From contig NC_015458.1 of NCBI RefSeq assembly GCF_000209655.1, forward strand, positions 124,001 to 188,000: a DNA stretch of 64,000 bases, in the 5' to 3' direction. The position numbers and the translations under genes were made by a program. Under the pieces are notes generated by a model. That model was not told the origin of the DNA. It did no database searches and saw nothing but the letters and a program-made list of their open reading frames with translations. This DNA comes from Pusillimonas sp. T7-7 (GTDB taxonomy: Bacteria; Pseudomonadota; Gammaproteobacteria; Burkholderiales; Burkholderiaceae_B). The number at the start of each line of letters is the position of its first letter. The stretch's first letter is position 1. Positions 9,242-17,951 of this stretch are shown here, one piece after another.

Positions 9242-10102
9242 ATGTTCACTTCAGATTCTGTTGTCAACTTGTCGAATCCGGTCTACAAAAGACGCCAGCG
9301 CGTCAACCGGGTCCTGCTCACCTTGTCCAGCGCCACCGTGGTGTTCGGCTTGTTCTGGCTGTTCTGGATCATTTTGACTCTGCTTCTCAAGGGTGGGTCG
9401 GCCCTGTCGTTGACCCTGCTGACAGAAGCCACGCCGCCCCCGGGCGCCGATGGCGGCCTGCTCAATGCCATTTTCGGCAGTGTCGCCATGGCCGTGGTCG
9501 CCACGCTGGTCGGCACCCCTATTGGTGTGCTGGCCGGCACTTATTTGTGTGAATACGGCCAACGCGGGTGGCTGGCGCCTGCAACTCGCTTCCTGAACGA
9601 TGTCTTGCTATCGGCGCCCTCCATTGTCATTGGCCTTTTCATCTACGCCGTCTATGTGGCTCAGGTTGGGCATTATTCGGGCTGGGCCGGGTCCTTGGCC
9701 CTGGCTATTATTGTCATCCCGGTGGTGGTGCGTTCTACCGACAACATGCTGTCGCTGGTTCCCAACACCTTGCGAGAGGCTGCCGCAGCCTTGGGCTGCC
9801 CCCAGTGGCGTATCGTCATGTTTATTTGCTACCGGGCGGCACGTTCGGGGATCATCACTGGCGTGCTGTTGGCCATTGCCCGTATTTCGGGCGAAACCGC
9901 GCCTTTGCTGTTTACCGCGCTGAACAACCAATTCATGTCCATGAACATGAATGCACCCATCGCCAACCTGCCTGTGGTGATCTTCCAGTACGCAGCCAGC
10001 CCCTTCGAGGATTGGAACCGCCTGGCATGGGCAGGCGCGGTACTCATCACATTATTGGTATTGGGCATCAATATTATTGCTCGCAGCCTCTTTCGTAAAT
10101 AA
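9242..10102 (+). CDS. pstA: Phosphate ABC transporter permease PstA
   Basis: 286 residues with about six membrane helices. PstA signatures are GTYLCEYG, DVLLSAPSIVIGLFIY, TLREAAAALGCPQWRIV and ARISGETAPLLFTA. It forms the translocation channel with PstC. The start follows the pstC stop by 15 bases with a GGAAAA SD-like stretch. A small triloop hairpin separates it from pstB. Confidence 0.96.
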   Translation: MFTSDSVVNLSNPVYKRRQRVNRVLLTLSSATVVFGLFWLFWIILTLLLKGGSALSLTLLTEATPPPGADGGLLNAIFGSVAMAVVATLVGTPIGVLAGTYLCEYGQRGWLAPATRFLNDVLLSAPSIVIGLFIYAVYVAQVGHYSGWAGSLALAIIVIPVVVRSTDNMLSLVPNTLREAAAALGCPQWRIVMFICYRAARSGIITGVLLAIARISGETAPLLFTALNNQFMSMNMNAPIANLPVVIFQYAASPFEDWNRLAWAGAVLITLLVLGINIIARSLFRK

Positions 10103-10113
10103 CACGTAGGCCC

Positions 10114-10128
10114 AAGGGCTGCGCCCTT
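10114..10128 (+). other. Small stem-loop between pstA and pstB
   Basis: AAGGGC (10114-10119) pairs with GCCCTT (10123-10128) around the triloop TGC. There is no useful U-run, so this is not a convincing terminator. It may affect mRNA stability or the initiation rate of pstB, whose SD follows directly. Confidence 0.35.
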
Positions 10129-10144
10129 TGCCTGGGAAATGACT

Positions 10145-10921
10145 ATGCATACCACTCCATCCGCTGAACGCACGAAACTGGAAGTCAAGAACCTGAATTT
10201 CTATTATGGCAAGTACCAAGCCATAAAAGATGTGAACCTGTCCATCAAGGAAAACAAGGTTACGGCCTTCATTGGCCCGTCGGGCTGCGGCAAGTCGACC
10301 CTGCTGCGTACGTTCAACCGTATGTACGAACTCTATCCTGGCCAGCGGGCCGAGGGCGAAATCAATCTCGACGGCGAAAACCTGTTGACCTCAAAGATGG
10401 ATATTTCGCTGATCCGGGCCAAGGTGGGCATGGTTTTCCAGAAACCCACGCCATTTCCCATGAGCATCTACGACAACATCGCCTTTGGCGTACGCTTGTT
10501 CGAGAAGCTCAGTAAAGGTGAGATGGACGAACGGGTAGAGTGGGCTTTGTCCAAGGCAGCCCTTTGGAACGAGGTGAAAGACAAGCTTAACCAAAGCGGC
10601 AATGGCTTGTCGGGCGGTCAACAGCAGCGGCTATGCATTGCCCGGGGCGTGGCCATCAAGCCTGAAGTGTTGTTGCTGGACGAGCCCTGCTCGGCGCTCG
10701 ACCCCATTTCAACCGCCAAGATCGAAGAGCTGATTGCCGAAATCAAGTCCGAATACACCGTGGTTATCGTTACCCACAATATGCAGCAGGCTGCGCGTTG
10801 TTCCGACTACACCGCCTATATGTATTTGGGCGAGTTGATGGAGTTTGGCGAAACCGATCAAATCTTCGTCAAGCCGGCCCGCAAGGAAACCGAAGACTAC
10901 ATTACCGGTCGCTTCGGCTGA
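10145..10921 (+). CDS. pstB: Phosphate ABC transporter ATP-binding protein
   Basis: 258 residues. The Walker A motif is GPSGCGKST, the Q-loop is [16 protein letters not shown] (a PstB hallmark), the ABC signature is LSGGQQQR, Walker B is [12 protein letters not shown], and the H-loop is [15 protein letters not shown]. It powers phosphate import by PstCA. Two in-frame ATGs are possible: the one at 10139 touches the GGGA SD, while the one at 10145 has proper spacing and is preferred. In most relatives phoU follows pstB; here a peptidase gene follows instead. Confidence 0.97.
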   Translation: MHTTPSAERTKLEVKNLNFYYGKYQAIKDVNLSIKENKVTAFIGPSGCGKSTLLRTFNRMYELYPGQRAEGEINLDGENLLTSKMDISLIRAKVGMVFQKPTPFPMSIYDNIAFGVRLFEKLSKGEMDERVEWALSKAALWNEVKDKLNQSGNGLSGGQQQRLCIARGVAIKPEVLLLDEPCSALDPISTAKIEELIAEIKSEYTVVIVTHNMQQAARCSDYTAYMYLGELMEFGETDQIFVKPARKETEDYITGRFG

Positions 10922-10986
10922 CGATACCAAAAGTAGCAGTTTGGGCTTGACGCACTGATCAGGTGCTTGCATGCTGTTTGGGTAAG

Positions 10987-11014
10987 GAATTGCGGTTGTG
11001 TGCCGCATTCTTTT
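10987..11014 (+). terminator. Probable terminator after pstB
   Basis: GAATTGCGG (10987-10995) pairs with CCGCATTC (11003-11010), with one bulged T and a 7-base loop, and is followed by TTTT. It is a moderate intrinsic terminator closing the pst operon. Only 20 bases separate it from the peptidase start codon, so it would lie in the leader of any peptidase mRNA starting upstream and could attenuate it. Confidence 0.55.
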
Positions 11015-11033
11015 CTGTCCCAAGGAGACCGCG

Positions 11034-12251
11034 ATGCCACTCGATCAGACACGTACGGCCCGGTACCTGGTCTTGTTGTGCCCAGACCAGCCGCAGGAAG
11101 GTATAAAAAAACTCATCGAAATAACCGGCGTCAGTATTGCCGAAGCCTCTTCCAGTACAGATACAACCAATATAAGCGGCGAGCTTGCTCCGCATTGCGC
11201 CATCGTCTTCAACAAGATAGGTGTTGCCTTACTGCGTTGCGATCTGGGTAAGCAGGCCATGCTGGATGCCGCGGTAAGCGACAGCCACAGTCGCATCCTG
11301 GCTGTGGAGCGCGAACGAACCGTGCATGCCCTGGTACGCCGTCAGGCGTCCATCCCAAGGCCTGTACCTAATCCGGTCATTGCGGCCAACGCCACGGACG
11401 AATCATTGTCGACCTGGGGTATTCAGGCGGTCGGCGCCGATAAATCAGGCTACAGCGGCAAGGGGGTGCGTCTGGCAATTCTGGATACAGGAATAGACCT
11501 GGAGCATCCGGATTTTGCGGGGCGCAAAATGGAGACCCGCTCGTTTATTGACGGCCAGACCGTACAGGACGGTAACGGACATGGCACCCACTGTGCGGGG
11601 ATCGCCTGTGGCCCTTTAAAGCCCGAGGCGGCGCCGCGCTATGGCGTTGCCGGTGATGCGTTGCTTTATGCAGGCAAGGTACTGAGCGATGAAGGCAGCG
11701 GCGCGGACGGCAGTGTGCTGGAAGGCATCAACTGGGCCATCGAAAACCAATGCCGGGTTGTATCCATGTCGCTGGGCAGCCCGGTCGAGCCAGGGCAAGG
11801 CTATTCTCGAGTGTTTGAAGAAGTTGCCCAGCGGGCACTGGCTGCCGGCACGGTAATTGTTGCCGCTGCGGGGAACGACAGCGAGCGGCCCGATCATATT
11901 GCGCCCGTTTCTCACCCCGCCAACTGCCCGTCGATCATGGCGGTGGCGGCTGTTGACCAGCAGATGCAGATTGCTCCCTTTTCCAGTGGCGGACTTGGAG
12001 GCGAGGGCGGACAGGTTGATTTGGCGGGTCCGGGCGTTGCGGTATTGTCCGCCTGGCCAGGGCCCGAGCATTACCACACCGCAAGCGGCACAAGCATGGC
12101 GACGCCATTTGTAGCCGGAGTGGCCGCCTTGTTGGTCGAGGCGGATTCGGCCATTGCAGGGCAAACACTGCTGGAGCGCATCGTGCAAAGTACCCGCTCG
12201 TTGTCGCTGCCCGCACGCGACGTGGGTGCGGGACTGATCCAGGCGTCCTGA
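11034..12251 (+). CDS. Subtilisin-like serine peptidase (S8), cytoplasmic type
   Basis: 405 residues. The catalytic triad and oxyanion residues are all present: Asp151 in AILDTGID, His183 in GHGTHCAGI, Asn281 in AAAGND, Ser354 in GTSMATPF. Residues 1 to about 105 form an N-terminal domain with no signal peptide; its beta/alpha pattern resembles an I9-type prodomain (inference). The frame is open to an ATG at 10998, but 11034 is chosen because AAGGAG precedes it. The lack of a signal peptide suggests an intracellular role or unconventional export. The next gene, 17 bases downstream, encodes a separate propeptide-like protein, suggesting a protease/inhibitor or protease/chaperone pair. The substrate is unknown. 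Confidence 0.85.
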   Translation: MPLDQTRTARYLVLLCPDQPQEGIKKLIEITGVSIAEASSSTDTTNISGELAPHCAIVFNKIGVALLRCDLGKQAMLDAAVSDSHSRILAVERERTVHALVRRQASIPRPVPNPVIAANATDESLSTWGIQAVGADKSGYSGKGVRLAILDTGIDLEHPDFAGRKMETRSFIDGQTVQDGNGHGTHCAGIACGPLKPEAAPRYGVAGDALLYAGKVLSDEGSGADGSVLEGINWAIENQCRVVSMSLGSPVEPGQGYSRVFEEVAQRALAAGTVIVAAAGNDSERPDHIAPVSHPANCPSIMAVAAVDQQMQIAPFSSGGLGGEGGQVDLAGPGVAVLSAWPGPEHYHTASGTSMATPFVAGVAALLVEADSAIAGQTLLERIVQSTRSLSLPARDVGAGLIQAS

Positions 12252-12268
12252 ACGCAAGGGGTAGTGTC

Positions 12269-12505
12269 ATGAGCAACATCCAACTGACCCTGTCTGTTGA
12301 AGAGTCCTATATGGGACGATATGCTGAAGTGGTCGAGAATTGCCGCAGGGCCGGGATGCTGGTCGAGCGGCAATTGGTTACGGTGGGCGTCATTACCGGC
12401 ACCATCGATACATCAAAAGTGCAGGCGCTGTCCCATATTGCTGGTGTACGCAATGTTGAACCATCGCGCACCAATCGCTGTCTGGGAGTCCCGCCATCCC
12501 AATGA
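12269..12505 (+). CDS. Small I9-propeptide-like protein (putative peptidase inhibitor/chaperone)
   Basis: 78 residues with no signal peptide. The pattern is beta strand (NIQLTLSVEE), helix (RYAEVVENCRRAG), beta (MLVERQLVTVGVITGTI), helix (SKVQALSHIAG) and a final strand VRNVEPSRTN. This beta-alpha-beta-beta-alpha-beta order and the ending 'GV..VEP' are characteristic of subtilisin prodomains and the I9 inhibitor family. It sits 17 bases after the S8 peptidase gene with an AAGGGG SD, so both are probably one operon. The role, inhibition or folding of the peptidase in trans, is inferred. Confidence 0.65.
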   Translation: MSNIQLTLSVEESYMGRYAEVVENCRRAGMLVERQLVTVGVITGTIDTSKVQALSHIAGVRNVEPSRTNRCLGVPPSQ

Positions 12506-12580
12506 AAAAGCGCCTTTACCGCAATGTTCCGGCGCAACCTGGGCTTTACGCCCACTGACTTTTTGAAATCGGTCGAGGCC

Positions 12581-13609
12581 TCATAGGGCTTGGCGATACT
12601 CTCCCGGGGTGTTCCCCGTCCAGCGTTTGAAGGCGCGGTGAAAGACAGATACCGATGCAAACCCCTGGTCGTCGGCGATGTCGCCCAGGCTCTTGTCCGT
12701 GTTGATGAGCTCGAAAATGGCGAAGTCGCGCCGCAACGCGTCCTTGATGCCCTGGAAGGAGGTGTGCTCGGCGGCCAGGCGCCGGATCAGGGTTCGCGGT
12801 GACATATGAAAGGCTTTGGCCGTCTCTTTCAGCGACAGGCTCATGCGGCTGGAGTTGCTCAGGAAGTCGCGCACCTTCATGGACAGGGTGTGCTCCTTGT
12901 AGGTGGTGAAGATCCAGTCGCGAGGCGCTCGGAGCAGGAAGGGGCGCAGGTCGGCGTAAGGGCGCTCGAAGCGCCGTTCGGCCAGTTCGCAATGAAAATG
13001 GATGCTGGAGCAGGCCGCCTCGTATTCGACTTCAGCGGGAAACAGCACCCGGTAGTCCTCGGCAAAGTCGGGTCGGGGAAAGGCGAAGCTGATATGTCGC
13101 AAGGGGACTTCATGGCCCACCAGCCACGATACGACACCATGGGCCAGTTTCAACATCAGCATGTGTCCGAAGCGATTGAGCACCGGCTGGGCATGGCGCG
13201 GCAGCAGGCTCATGCCAAAGGGCCCGTCTTGAGGAAGCAATGCGAGCTGGTAGTCGTCAAGCATCAAGTTCCAGACCTGGGTGAAGCGGTACAGTGCGAC
13301 CGCCACTGAGCTTGCATCCCGCACGCTGCGGCAGATGACTTTCAGGGCGCTAGTCCGGATGGGGCGAGACCATAGGCCCATCATCTCGTCTCCGGTTTCC
13401 CTGGCGGCAATCTGGTAGAAGCGCACCAGTTGCTCGTGCGTGATGCGAGCGTGCTTGCGCTCTACCAATTCGGGGGGAATGCCGGCTTCGGCAAGTAAGC
13501 CGCGCAAACGCGCATCATCGCAAATACCTTGCAATGCCAGCAGGAGGTCGAGCAGCAGCTCGACTGAAACGGTCGACGTGAACACCTGATGAGTGACGGC
13601 TCTGGTCAC
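12581..13609 (-). CDS. AraC family transcriptional regulator
   Basis: 342 residues. The N-terminal two thirds match the arabinose-binding-like domain of the OruR/ArgR-type AraC subgroup (TSALKVICRSVRDASSVAVALYRF). The C-terminal 100 residues hold two helix-turn-helix motifs (SLKETAKAFHMSPRTLIRRL and LGDIADDQGFASVSVFHRAF, then KRWTGNTPGEYR). It is divergent from the acyl-CoA ligase operon across a 145-base region with a perfect dyad, so it most likely controls that operon. The inducer, perhaps the acid or its CoA ester, is unknown. Confidence 0.9.
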   Translation of the reverse strand: MTRAVTHQVFTSTVSVELLLDLLLALQGICDDARLRGLLAEAGIPPELVERKHARITHEQLVRFYQIAARETGDEMMGLWSRPIRTSALKVICRSVRDASSVAVALYRFTQVWNLMLDDYQLALLPQDGPFGMSLLPRHAQPVLNRFGHMLMLKLAHGVVSWLVGHEVPLRHISFAFPRPDFAEDYRVLFPAEVEYEAACSSIHFHCELAERRFERPYADLRPFLLRAPRDWIFTTYKEHTLSMKVRDFLSNSSRMSLSLKETAKAFHMSPRTLIRRLAAEHTSFQGIKDALRRDFAIFELINTDKSLGDIADDQGFASVSVFHRAFKRWTGNTPGEYRQAL

Positions 13610-13714
13610 GTGGAATCCCCGGTTTGAAGGTAGCGGCGCTGCGCAGGATTTGGCACTTTTTGCAAGTCTGTCGTCACTATGTGCTATAGCTATGCCTAAT
13701 CATACTTTATAGAA

Positions 13715-13734
13715 TTATAAGTAAAATCTTATAA
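13715..13734. promoter_or_regulatory. Operator-like dyad before the ligase operon
   Basis: TTATAAG (13715-13721) and CTTATAA (13728-13734) are perfect inverted repeats separated by TAAAAT. The site ends 20 bases before the ligase start and overlaps the likely promoter in an otherwise GC-rich region. It may bind the divergent AraC protein, although AraC proteins usually prefer direct repeats, or another dimeric regulator. Confidence 0.45.
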
Positions 13735-13754
13735 CCGAAAGCGGAGGAGACGCT

Positions 13755-15365
13755 ATGGCAGCACCGGGCAACATGATGAACCGCCCACTTCTGGTGTCAT
13801 CCATCCTGGCGCATGCCGCCAATAACAACCCGCGTCAGCTGATCGTGACGGCGATGGGCGGTGGCGTCATCCATCGCTACACCTACACGGAATTCGCCCG
13901 GCGCGCCCGGCAGTTGGCCATTCGGCTACAGGCGCAGGGCATACAGGCCGGCGATCGGGTCGGCACCCTGGCATGGAACACCTATCGCCACCTCGAGATC
14001 TACTACGCCACGGCAGGGGTGGGTATGGTGTGCCATACCGTCAATCCCCGGCTGCACGTCGAGCAGATCGCCTTCATCATCAATAATGCGCAAGATGTCG
14101 TGCTGTTCTACGACCGGCAATTTGCGGAACTGGTCGAACAGCTCCGGCCGCAATGTCCCATCGTGAAGCAGTGGGTGCTGCTTGATGAGCCTGCCGATGC
14201 CGCTGCGGGCGATCTGTCTGTTTATGGCAACTGGCTGGGAGCCGATGACACCGGATTCCAATGGCCGGAGTTCGACGAGAACACGGCTTGCGGCCTGTGC
14301 TATACCTCCGGCACCACCGGCAACCCCAAGGGCGCCCTGTATTCGCATCGCTCGACGCTGCTGCATGCCTATGCTTCCTGCCACCCGGACGCGGTCGGTG
14401 TGTCATGCCGCGATGCCGTGATGCCGCTGGTACCCATGTACCACGTCAACGCCTGGGGCCTGCCGTATTCCGGTCTCTTGTCGGGGGCGAAGCTTGTCAT
14501 GCCGGGAGCCGATCTAAGCGGGCCGGCCCTGCATGAACTCTGCGAGCGCGAAGGCGTCACGCTTTCCGCAGGCGTGCCCTCCATCTGGCAAATCCTGCTC
14601 GACCACGTGCAGGCCAAGGGCCTGGAGTTCAGCACCTTGCGGCGCGCCGTCATCGGCGGTTCGGCCTGCCCGCCGGCCATGATCACGACGCTTGCCCGAT
14701 TGAATGTATCTGTACGGCATGCCTGGGGCATGACCGAGGTCTCGCCTCTTGGCACTGTGTGCTTCCTGCTGCCCGAGCACGAATCCTTGTCCGAAAAAGA
14801 AAAACTGCATGTGCTGGCCTCGCAAGGTCGGCCGCTGTTTGGCGCGGAATTCCGCATCGTCAGCGATGGCACGAGGCAGCCGCACGATGGCGTTGCCACC
14901 GGCGACCTCATGGTTCGGGGCAACTGGGTGATCGAACGCTATTGCGACCAGGCCCAGCCCGCGCTGAACGACGGCTGGTTCCACACGGGCGATGTGGCAA
15001 GCATCGATGACTATGGTTACATGCGCATATCCGACCGCAGCAAAGACGTCATCAAGTCGGGCGGCGAATGGATTTCTTCCATCGAGATCGAGAACATCGC
15101 CATGGAACATCCCGGCGTCAAGATGGCGGCCTGTATTGCCAAGCCCGACAAGAAGTGGGGCGAACGTCCCATTCTGGTCGTCGTGAAAAGGGGGCCCGGT
15201 TCGCTGGCTGCTGACGACATACTGCCCATTTACACTGGCCGCGTCGCCAAATGGATGATTCCCGATGAAGTGCTCTTCATCGATAGCATGCCCATGACGG
15301 CGACCGGCAAGGTGCTGAAGGCAGCGTTGCGAATGATGTTTTTTGAACAGGAGAACCGTCCATGA
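13755..15365 (+). CDS. Acyl-CoA ligase (AMP-forming, fatty-acid type)
   Basis: 536 residues, full-length ANL superfamily. The P-loop [17 protein letters not shown], the aromatic/acyl pocket region [12 protein letters not shown], the A5 motif [11 protein letters not shown], the [16 protein letters not shown] motif, the hinge [16 protein letters not shown] and the catalytic Lys in [12 protein letters not shown] are all present. It activates a carboxylic acid to its CoA thioester with ATP. The pattern is closest to medium/long-chain 'AlkK-like' ligases. GGAGGAG precedes the ATG. The crotonase gene starts within its stop codon (ATGA overlap), so both act in one catabolic operon with a binding protein; the acid itself cannot be named. 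Confidence 0.92.
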   Translation: MAAPGNMMNRPLLVSSILAHAANNNPRQLIVTAMGGGVIHRYTYTEFARRARQLAIRLQAQGIQAGDRVGTLAWNTYRHLEIYYATAGVGMVCHTVNPRLHVEQIAFIINNAQDVVLFYDRQFAELVEQLRPQCPIVKQWVLLDEPADAAAGDLSVYGNWLGADDTGFQWPEFDENTACGLCYTSGTTGNPKGALYSHRSTLLHAYASCHPDAVGVSCRDAVMPLVPMYHVNAWGLPYSGLLSGAKLVMPGADLSGPALHELCEREGVTLSAGVPSIWQILLDHVQAKGLEFSTLRRAVIGGSACPPAMITTLARLNVSVRHAWGMTEVSPLGTVCFLLPEHESLSEKEKLHVLASQGRPLFGAEFRIVSDGTRQPHDGVATGDLMVRGNWVIERYCDQAQPALNDGWFHTGDVASIDDYGYMRISDRSKDVIKSGGEWISSIEIENIAMEHPGVKMAACIAKPDKKWGERPILVVVKRGPGSLAADDILPIYTGRVAKWMIPDEVLFIDSMPMTATGKVLKAALRMMFFEQENRP

Positions 15366-16168
15366 CGATAAGCAGTTTGAAGGTACACGAAGTCGGCAGC
15401 GTTGGCGTCGTGACACTGGCGCGCGCGCACAAGCGCAATGCGCTCGACGATTCGACGATACGCGAGATCGACGACTATTTTTCGAATCTGCCTTCGCATA
15501 TCCGTGTCGTTGTCATGATGGCGGAAGGGGACCACTTCTGCGCCGGACTGGACCTCAAGGAGCACCACGACCAGGAGCGGGGCGCGGTCGAGTTCCTGCG
15601 CGTATGCCAGGCTTGGCACCGTGCGTTCGACAAGATTCAGCATGGCGGCATCCCGGTCATAGCCTGCCTGCAGGGCGCGGTGGTGGGGGGCGGGCTTGAG
15701 CTGGCCAGTGCCGCCCACATTCGCGTGGCCGACGCCAGCACGTACTTCGCGCTGCCCGAAGGCACCCGCGGCATTTTCACGGGCGGCGGCGCCACAGTGC
15801 GCACGGCGCGCATCATCTCCGCAGATCGCATGATCGAGATGATGCTGACCGGCCGTGTCGTAGACATCGAGGAAGGCCATCGTATCGGCCTTGCTCACTA
15901 TGTGTGCAACACCCCCCAGAACCCGGTGTCAGCACAAGATTTCGCCATGTCGCTAGCCGAGCGCATCGCTAAAAACGCCTTTCTGTCGAATTACGCTATC
16001 GTTACGTCCATCAACAAGATTGCCGACATGTCGGCCACCGACGGGCTGTTTGCGGAAGGCTTGATGGCTGCAGTGGTCCAGACTGGGCCCGATGTGCAGA
16101 GCCGGCTCAATGAATTCGTCGTCAAGAAGGCACGCAAGGTCAAGCCCGGCGAAGGCGCAACTGTGTAG
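15362..16168 (+). CDS. Enoyl-CoA hydratase/isomerase (crotonase family)
   Basis: 268 residues. The oxyanion-hole loops are FCAGLDLKEH and QGAVVGGGLELASAAHI. The Glu of GLELAS and the Glu of ALPEGTRG match the two acid/base glutamates of hydratases. The GIFTGGGATVRTARII stretch follows. It probably hydrates or isomerises the unsaturated acyl-CoA derived from the ligase product. It starts inside the ligase stop codon (4-base overlap), and the SD GGAG lies in the ligase gene end. The exact substrate is unknown. Confidence 0.9.
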   Translation: MTISSLKVHEVGSVGVVTLARAHKRNALDDSTIREIDDYFSNLPSHIRVVVMMAEGDHFCAGLDLKEHHDQERGAVEFLRVCQAWHRAFDKIQHGGIPVIACLQGAVVGGGLELASAAHIRVADASTYFALPEGTRGIFTGGGATVRTARIISADRMIEMMLTGRVVDIEEGHRIGLAHYVCNTPQNPVSAQDFAMSLAERIAKNAFLSNYAIVTSINKIADMSATDGLFAEGLMAAVVQTGPDVQSRLNEFVVKKARKVKPGEGATV

Positions 16169-16233
16169 GCAGGTTGACCCCGCCGTAGCGGCCGGGCTTG
16201 CCCGGCTCATTATTACAACATCAGGAGACAAAT

Positions 16234-17445
16234 ATGATTTCCACTCGTTTACGTACTCTGGCACTGGGATGCGCGCTGGCGTTCACCGGACTCTCCACAC
16301 AGGCATCCCCAACGCTGACACCGCGAATCGGCGTGCTCACCGATATGTCGGGAACCTACTCCGACATCGCCGGCCGGGGTTCCGCGGTGGCTGCGGAAAT
16401 GGCCGTCGAGGATTTCTTCGCCAAGCACCCGGAAGTGAAAGGCAGCGTGATTTCCGGCGACCACCAGAACAAGACCGATGTGGGTGGGGCCATGGTGCGT
16501 GACTGGATCGACAACCAGGGCGTCGACGTGGTGGCCGAACTCACGTCGTCCGGGGTGGCGTTCGCCGCTCAGCGCGTCACTATAGAGAAAGACAAGCTGC
16601 TCCTGATCACCAGCGCTGGCTCGTCCGACCTGACCGGCAAGGGCTGCAGCCCGAACACCGTTGCCTGGGTCTACGATACCTATGCCACCGCCAACGGCAC
16701 TGCACGGGCCATGGTGCGGCAGGGCGGCAAGAGCTGGTACATGATCATGGTGGATTACAACTTCGGTGAAGCCTTGGCGCGAGACGCCATGGATGCCGTG
16801 AAGGCCGAGGGCGGCTCCATCGTCGGCACTACCAAGCACCCGCTGGCGGCGGCCGACCTGTCTTCCCAGATATTTTCCGCCAGTGCCTCCAAGGCCGACG
16901 TGATCGGGCTGGCGCACGCTGGGGGCGACCTCGTCACCTCGATCAAGCAAGCCAAGGAATTCGGCCTGACAGACTCGGGCCAGAAGCTCGCTGCGCTGCT
17001 CATGTACATCACCGACGTGCATGCCATCGGGCTGGATGCCGCCCAGGGCCTGTACCTGACCACGGCGTTCTACTGGGATCGCAACGAGGCTTCTCGTGAA
17101 TGGTCGAAGCGCTTCTACGAGCGCACGAAAGCCATGCCCTCCATGGGCCAGGCTGGCGTGTACTCGGGCGTGATGCATTATCTCGAGGCAGTGCGCCAGG
17201 CGGGCACCACCGACACCACGACGGTGCGCAAGAAGATGGGCGAGATCAAGGTGAACGACATGTTTGCCGAGAACGCCTACCTGCGTGAAGATGGCCGCCT
17301 GATGAACGACCTGTATCTCGTTCAGGTGAAATCGCCTTCGGATTCCAAGTATCCTTGGGATTACTTCAACATCGTGGCCACCATTCCGGCTGAAGAAGCC
17401 TTCCGCAAGCCGGAAGACAGCGAGTGTCCAATCTTCAAGAAGTAG
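16234..17445 (+). CDS. ABC transporter substrate-binding protein, branched-chain amino acid type (orphan)
   Basis: 403 residues, Peripla_BP_6/LivJ fold with a signal peptide (MISTRLRTLALGCALAF..., cut near TQA). The fold is recognisable from PRIGVLTDMSGTYSDIAG, GVDVVAELTSSGVAFAAQ and MIMVDYNFGEALARDAM. The ATG at 16234 is chosen over an upstream in-frame ATG because AGGAG precedes it by 7 bases. It follows the ligase and crotonase in the same operon and ends at a strong terminator; no permease or ATPase gene accompanies it. Proteins of this group often bind aromatic or fatty acids rather than amino acids, fitting a scavenging role for the acid activated by the ligase (inference). Confidence 0.88.
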   Translation: MISTRLRTLALGCALAFTGLSTQASPTLTPRIGVLTDMSGTYSDIAGRGSAVAAEMAVEDFFAKHPEVKGSVISGDHQNKTDVGGAMVRDWIDNQGVDVVAELTSSGVAFAAQRVTIEKDKLLLITSAGSSDLTGKGCSPNTVAWVYDTYATANGTARAMVRQGGKSWYMIMVDYNFGEALARDAMDAVKAEGGSIVGTTKHPLAAADLSSQIFSASASKADVIGLAHAGGDLVTSIKQAKEFGLTDSGQKLAALLMYITDVHAIGLDAAQGLYLTTAFYWDRNEASREWSKRFYERTKAMPSMGQAGVYSGVMHYLEAVRQAGTTDTTTVRKKMGEIKVNDMFAENAYLREDGRLMNDLYLVQVKSPSDSKYPWDYFNIVATIPAEEAFRKPEDSECPIFKK

Positions 17446-17460
17446 GGCTCAAGCCCGATT

Positions 17461-17491
17461 GGCCGGCGCCGACTCCCGGCGCCGGCCTTTT
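17461..17491 (+). terminator. Strong intrinsic terminator
   Basis: GGCCGGCGCC (17461-17470) pairs perfectly with GGCGCCGGCC (17478-17487) around a 7-base loop and is followed by TTTT. It closes the ligase-crotonase-binding protein operon, before the convergent DoxX gene. Confidence 0.9.
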
Positions 17492-17538
17492 CCGAAAGCA
17501 TCTGGATATAGCACCCTTTGCTTGCGTCGCCCTGCGGA

Positions 17539-17949
17539 TCAGTTCCAGCGGCCGCCGCGTCCGCCTAGGCTAAAGCGGCCCGCACCCAGCATGGCCACCG
17601 CCAACCCGCCAAACAGGTACAGACCCTGCAGTTCCAGGCGCCAACCTCCGCTGCCCGTAAACTGCGTCAAGTGCCCCATATGGGCCAGTGCGATGGCTAC
17701 CAGCATATTGGCAACAATCAATAAGCCGCCCATGCGGGTATATAAGCCCAGAATCAGGAACAAGGGGGCGATGACTTCGCCAATGTATACGGCCCAGGCA
17801 AAAAAAGCCGGCAGGCCGCGAGCCGCCACCATGGCTTCGATAGGCCCGATTCCGTTAAAGAGTTTTGCCAGGCCGTGAAACAGCAGTAACAGGCCTATGG
17901 CCAAGCGCAAAACGAGCTTGCCCAGATCTTCAAGGGTTGAGTTGGACAT
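17539..17949 (-). CDS. DoxX family membrane protein
   Basis: 136 residues with four hydrophobic segments. LGKLVLRLAIGLLLLFHGLAKLFNGI at the N-terminus is the DoxX signature, followed by VAARGLPAFFAWAVYIGEVIAPLFLILG and LLIVANMLVAIALAH. DoxX proteins are small inner-membrane subunits linked to quinone or redox chemistry in some systems; the function here is not known. It starts 2 bases after the stop of the truncated ligase-like gene on the same strand, so the two are likely co-translated. Confidence 0.88.
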   Translation of the reverse strand: MSNSTLEDLGKLVLRLAIGLLLLFHGLAKLFNGIGPIEAMVAARGLPAFFAWAVYIGEVIAPLFLILGLYTRMGGLLIVANMLVAIALAHMGHLTQFTGSGGWRLELQGLYLFGGLAVAMLGAGRFSLGGRGGRWN

Positions 17950-17951
17950 AT

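Noticed and set aside
10998..11033. Longer N-terminus for the S8 peptidase starting at 10998
   Set aside because: The extra 12 codons would be encoded by the terminator-like stem and its U-run, and AAGGAG sits correctly for the start at 11034.
14514..15416. Antisense frame of 300 codons opposite the acyl-CoA ligase
   Set aside because: Shadow of a strongly conserved ligase; no SD or domain.
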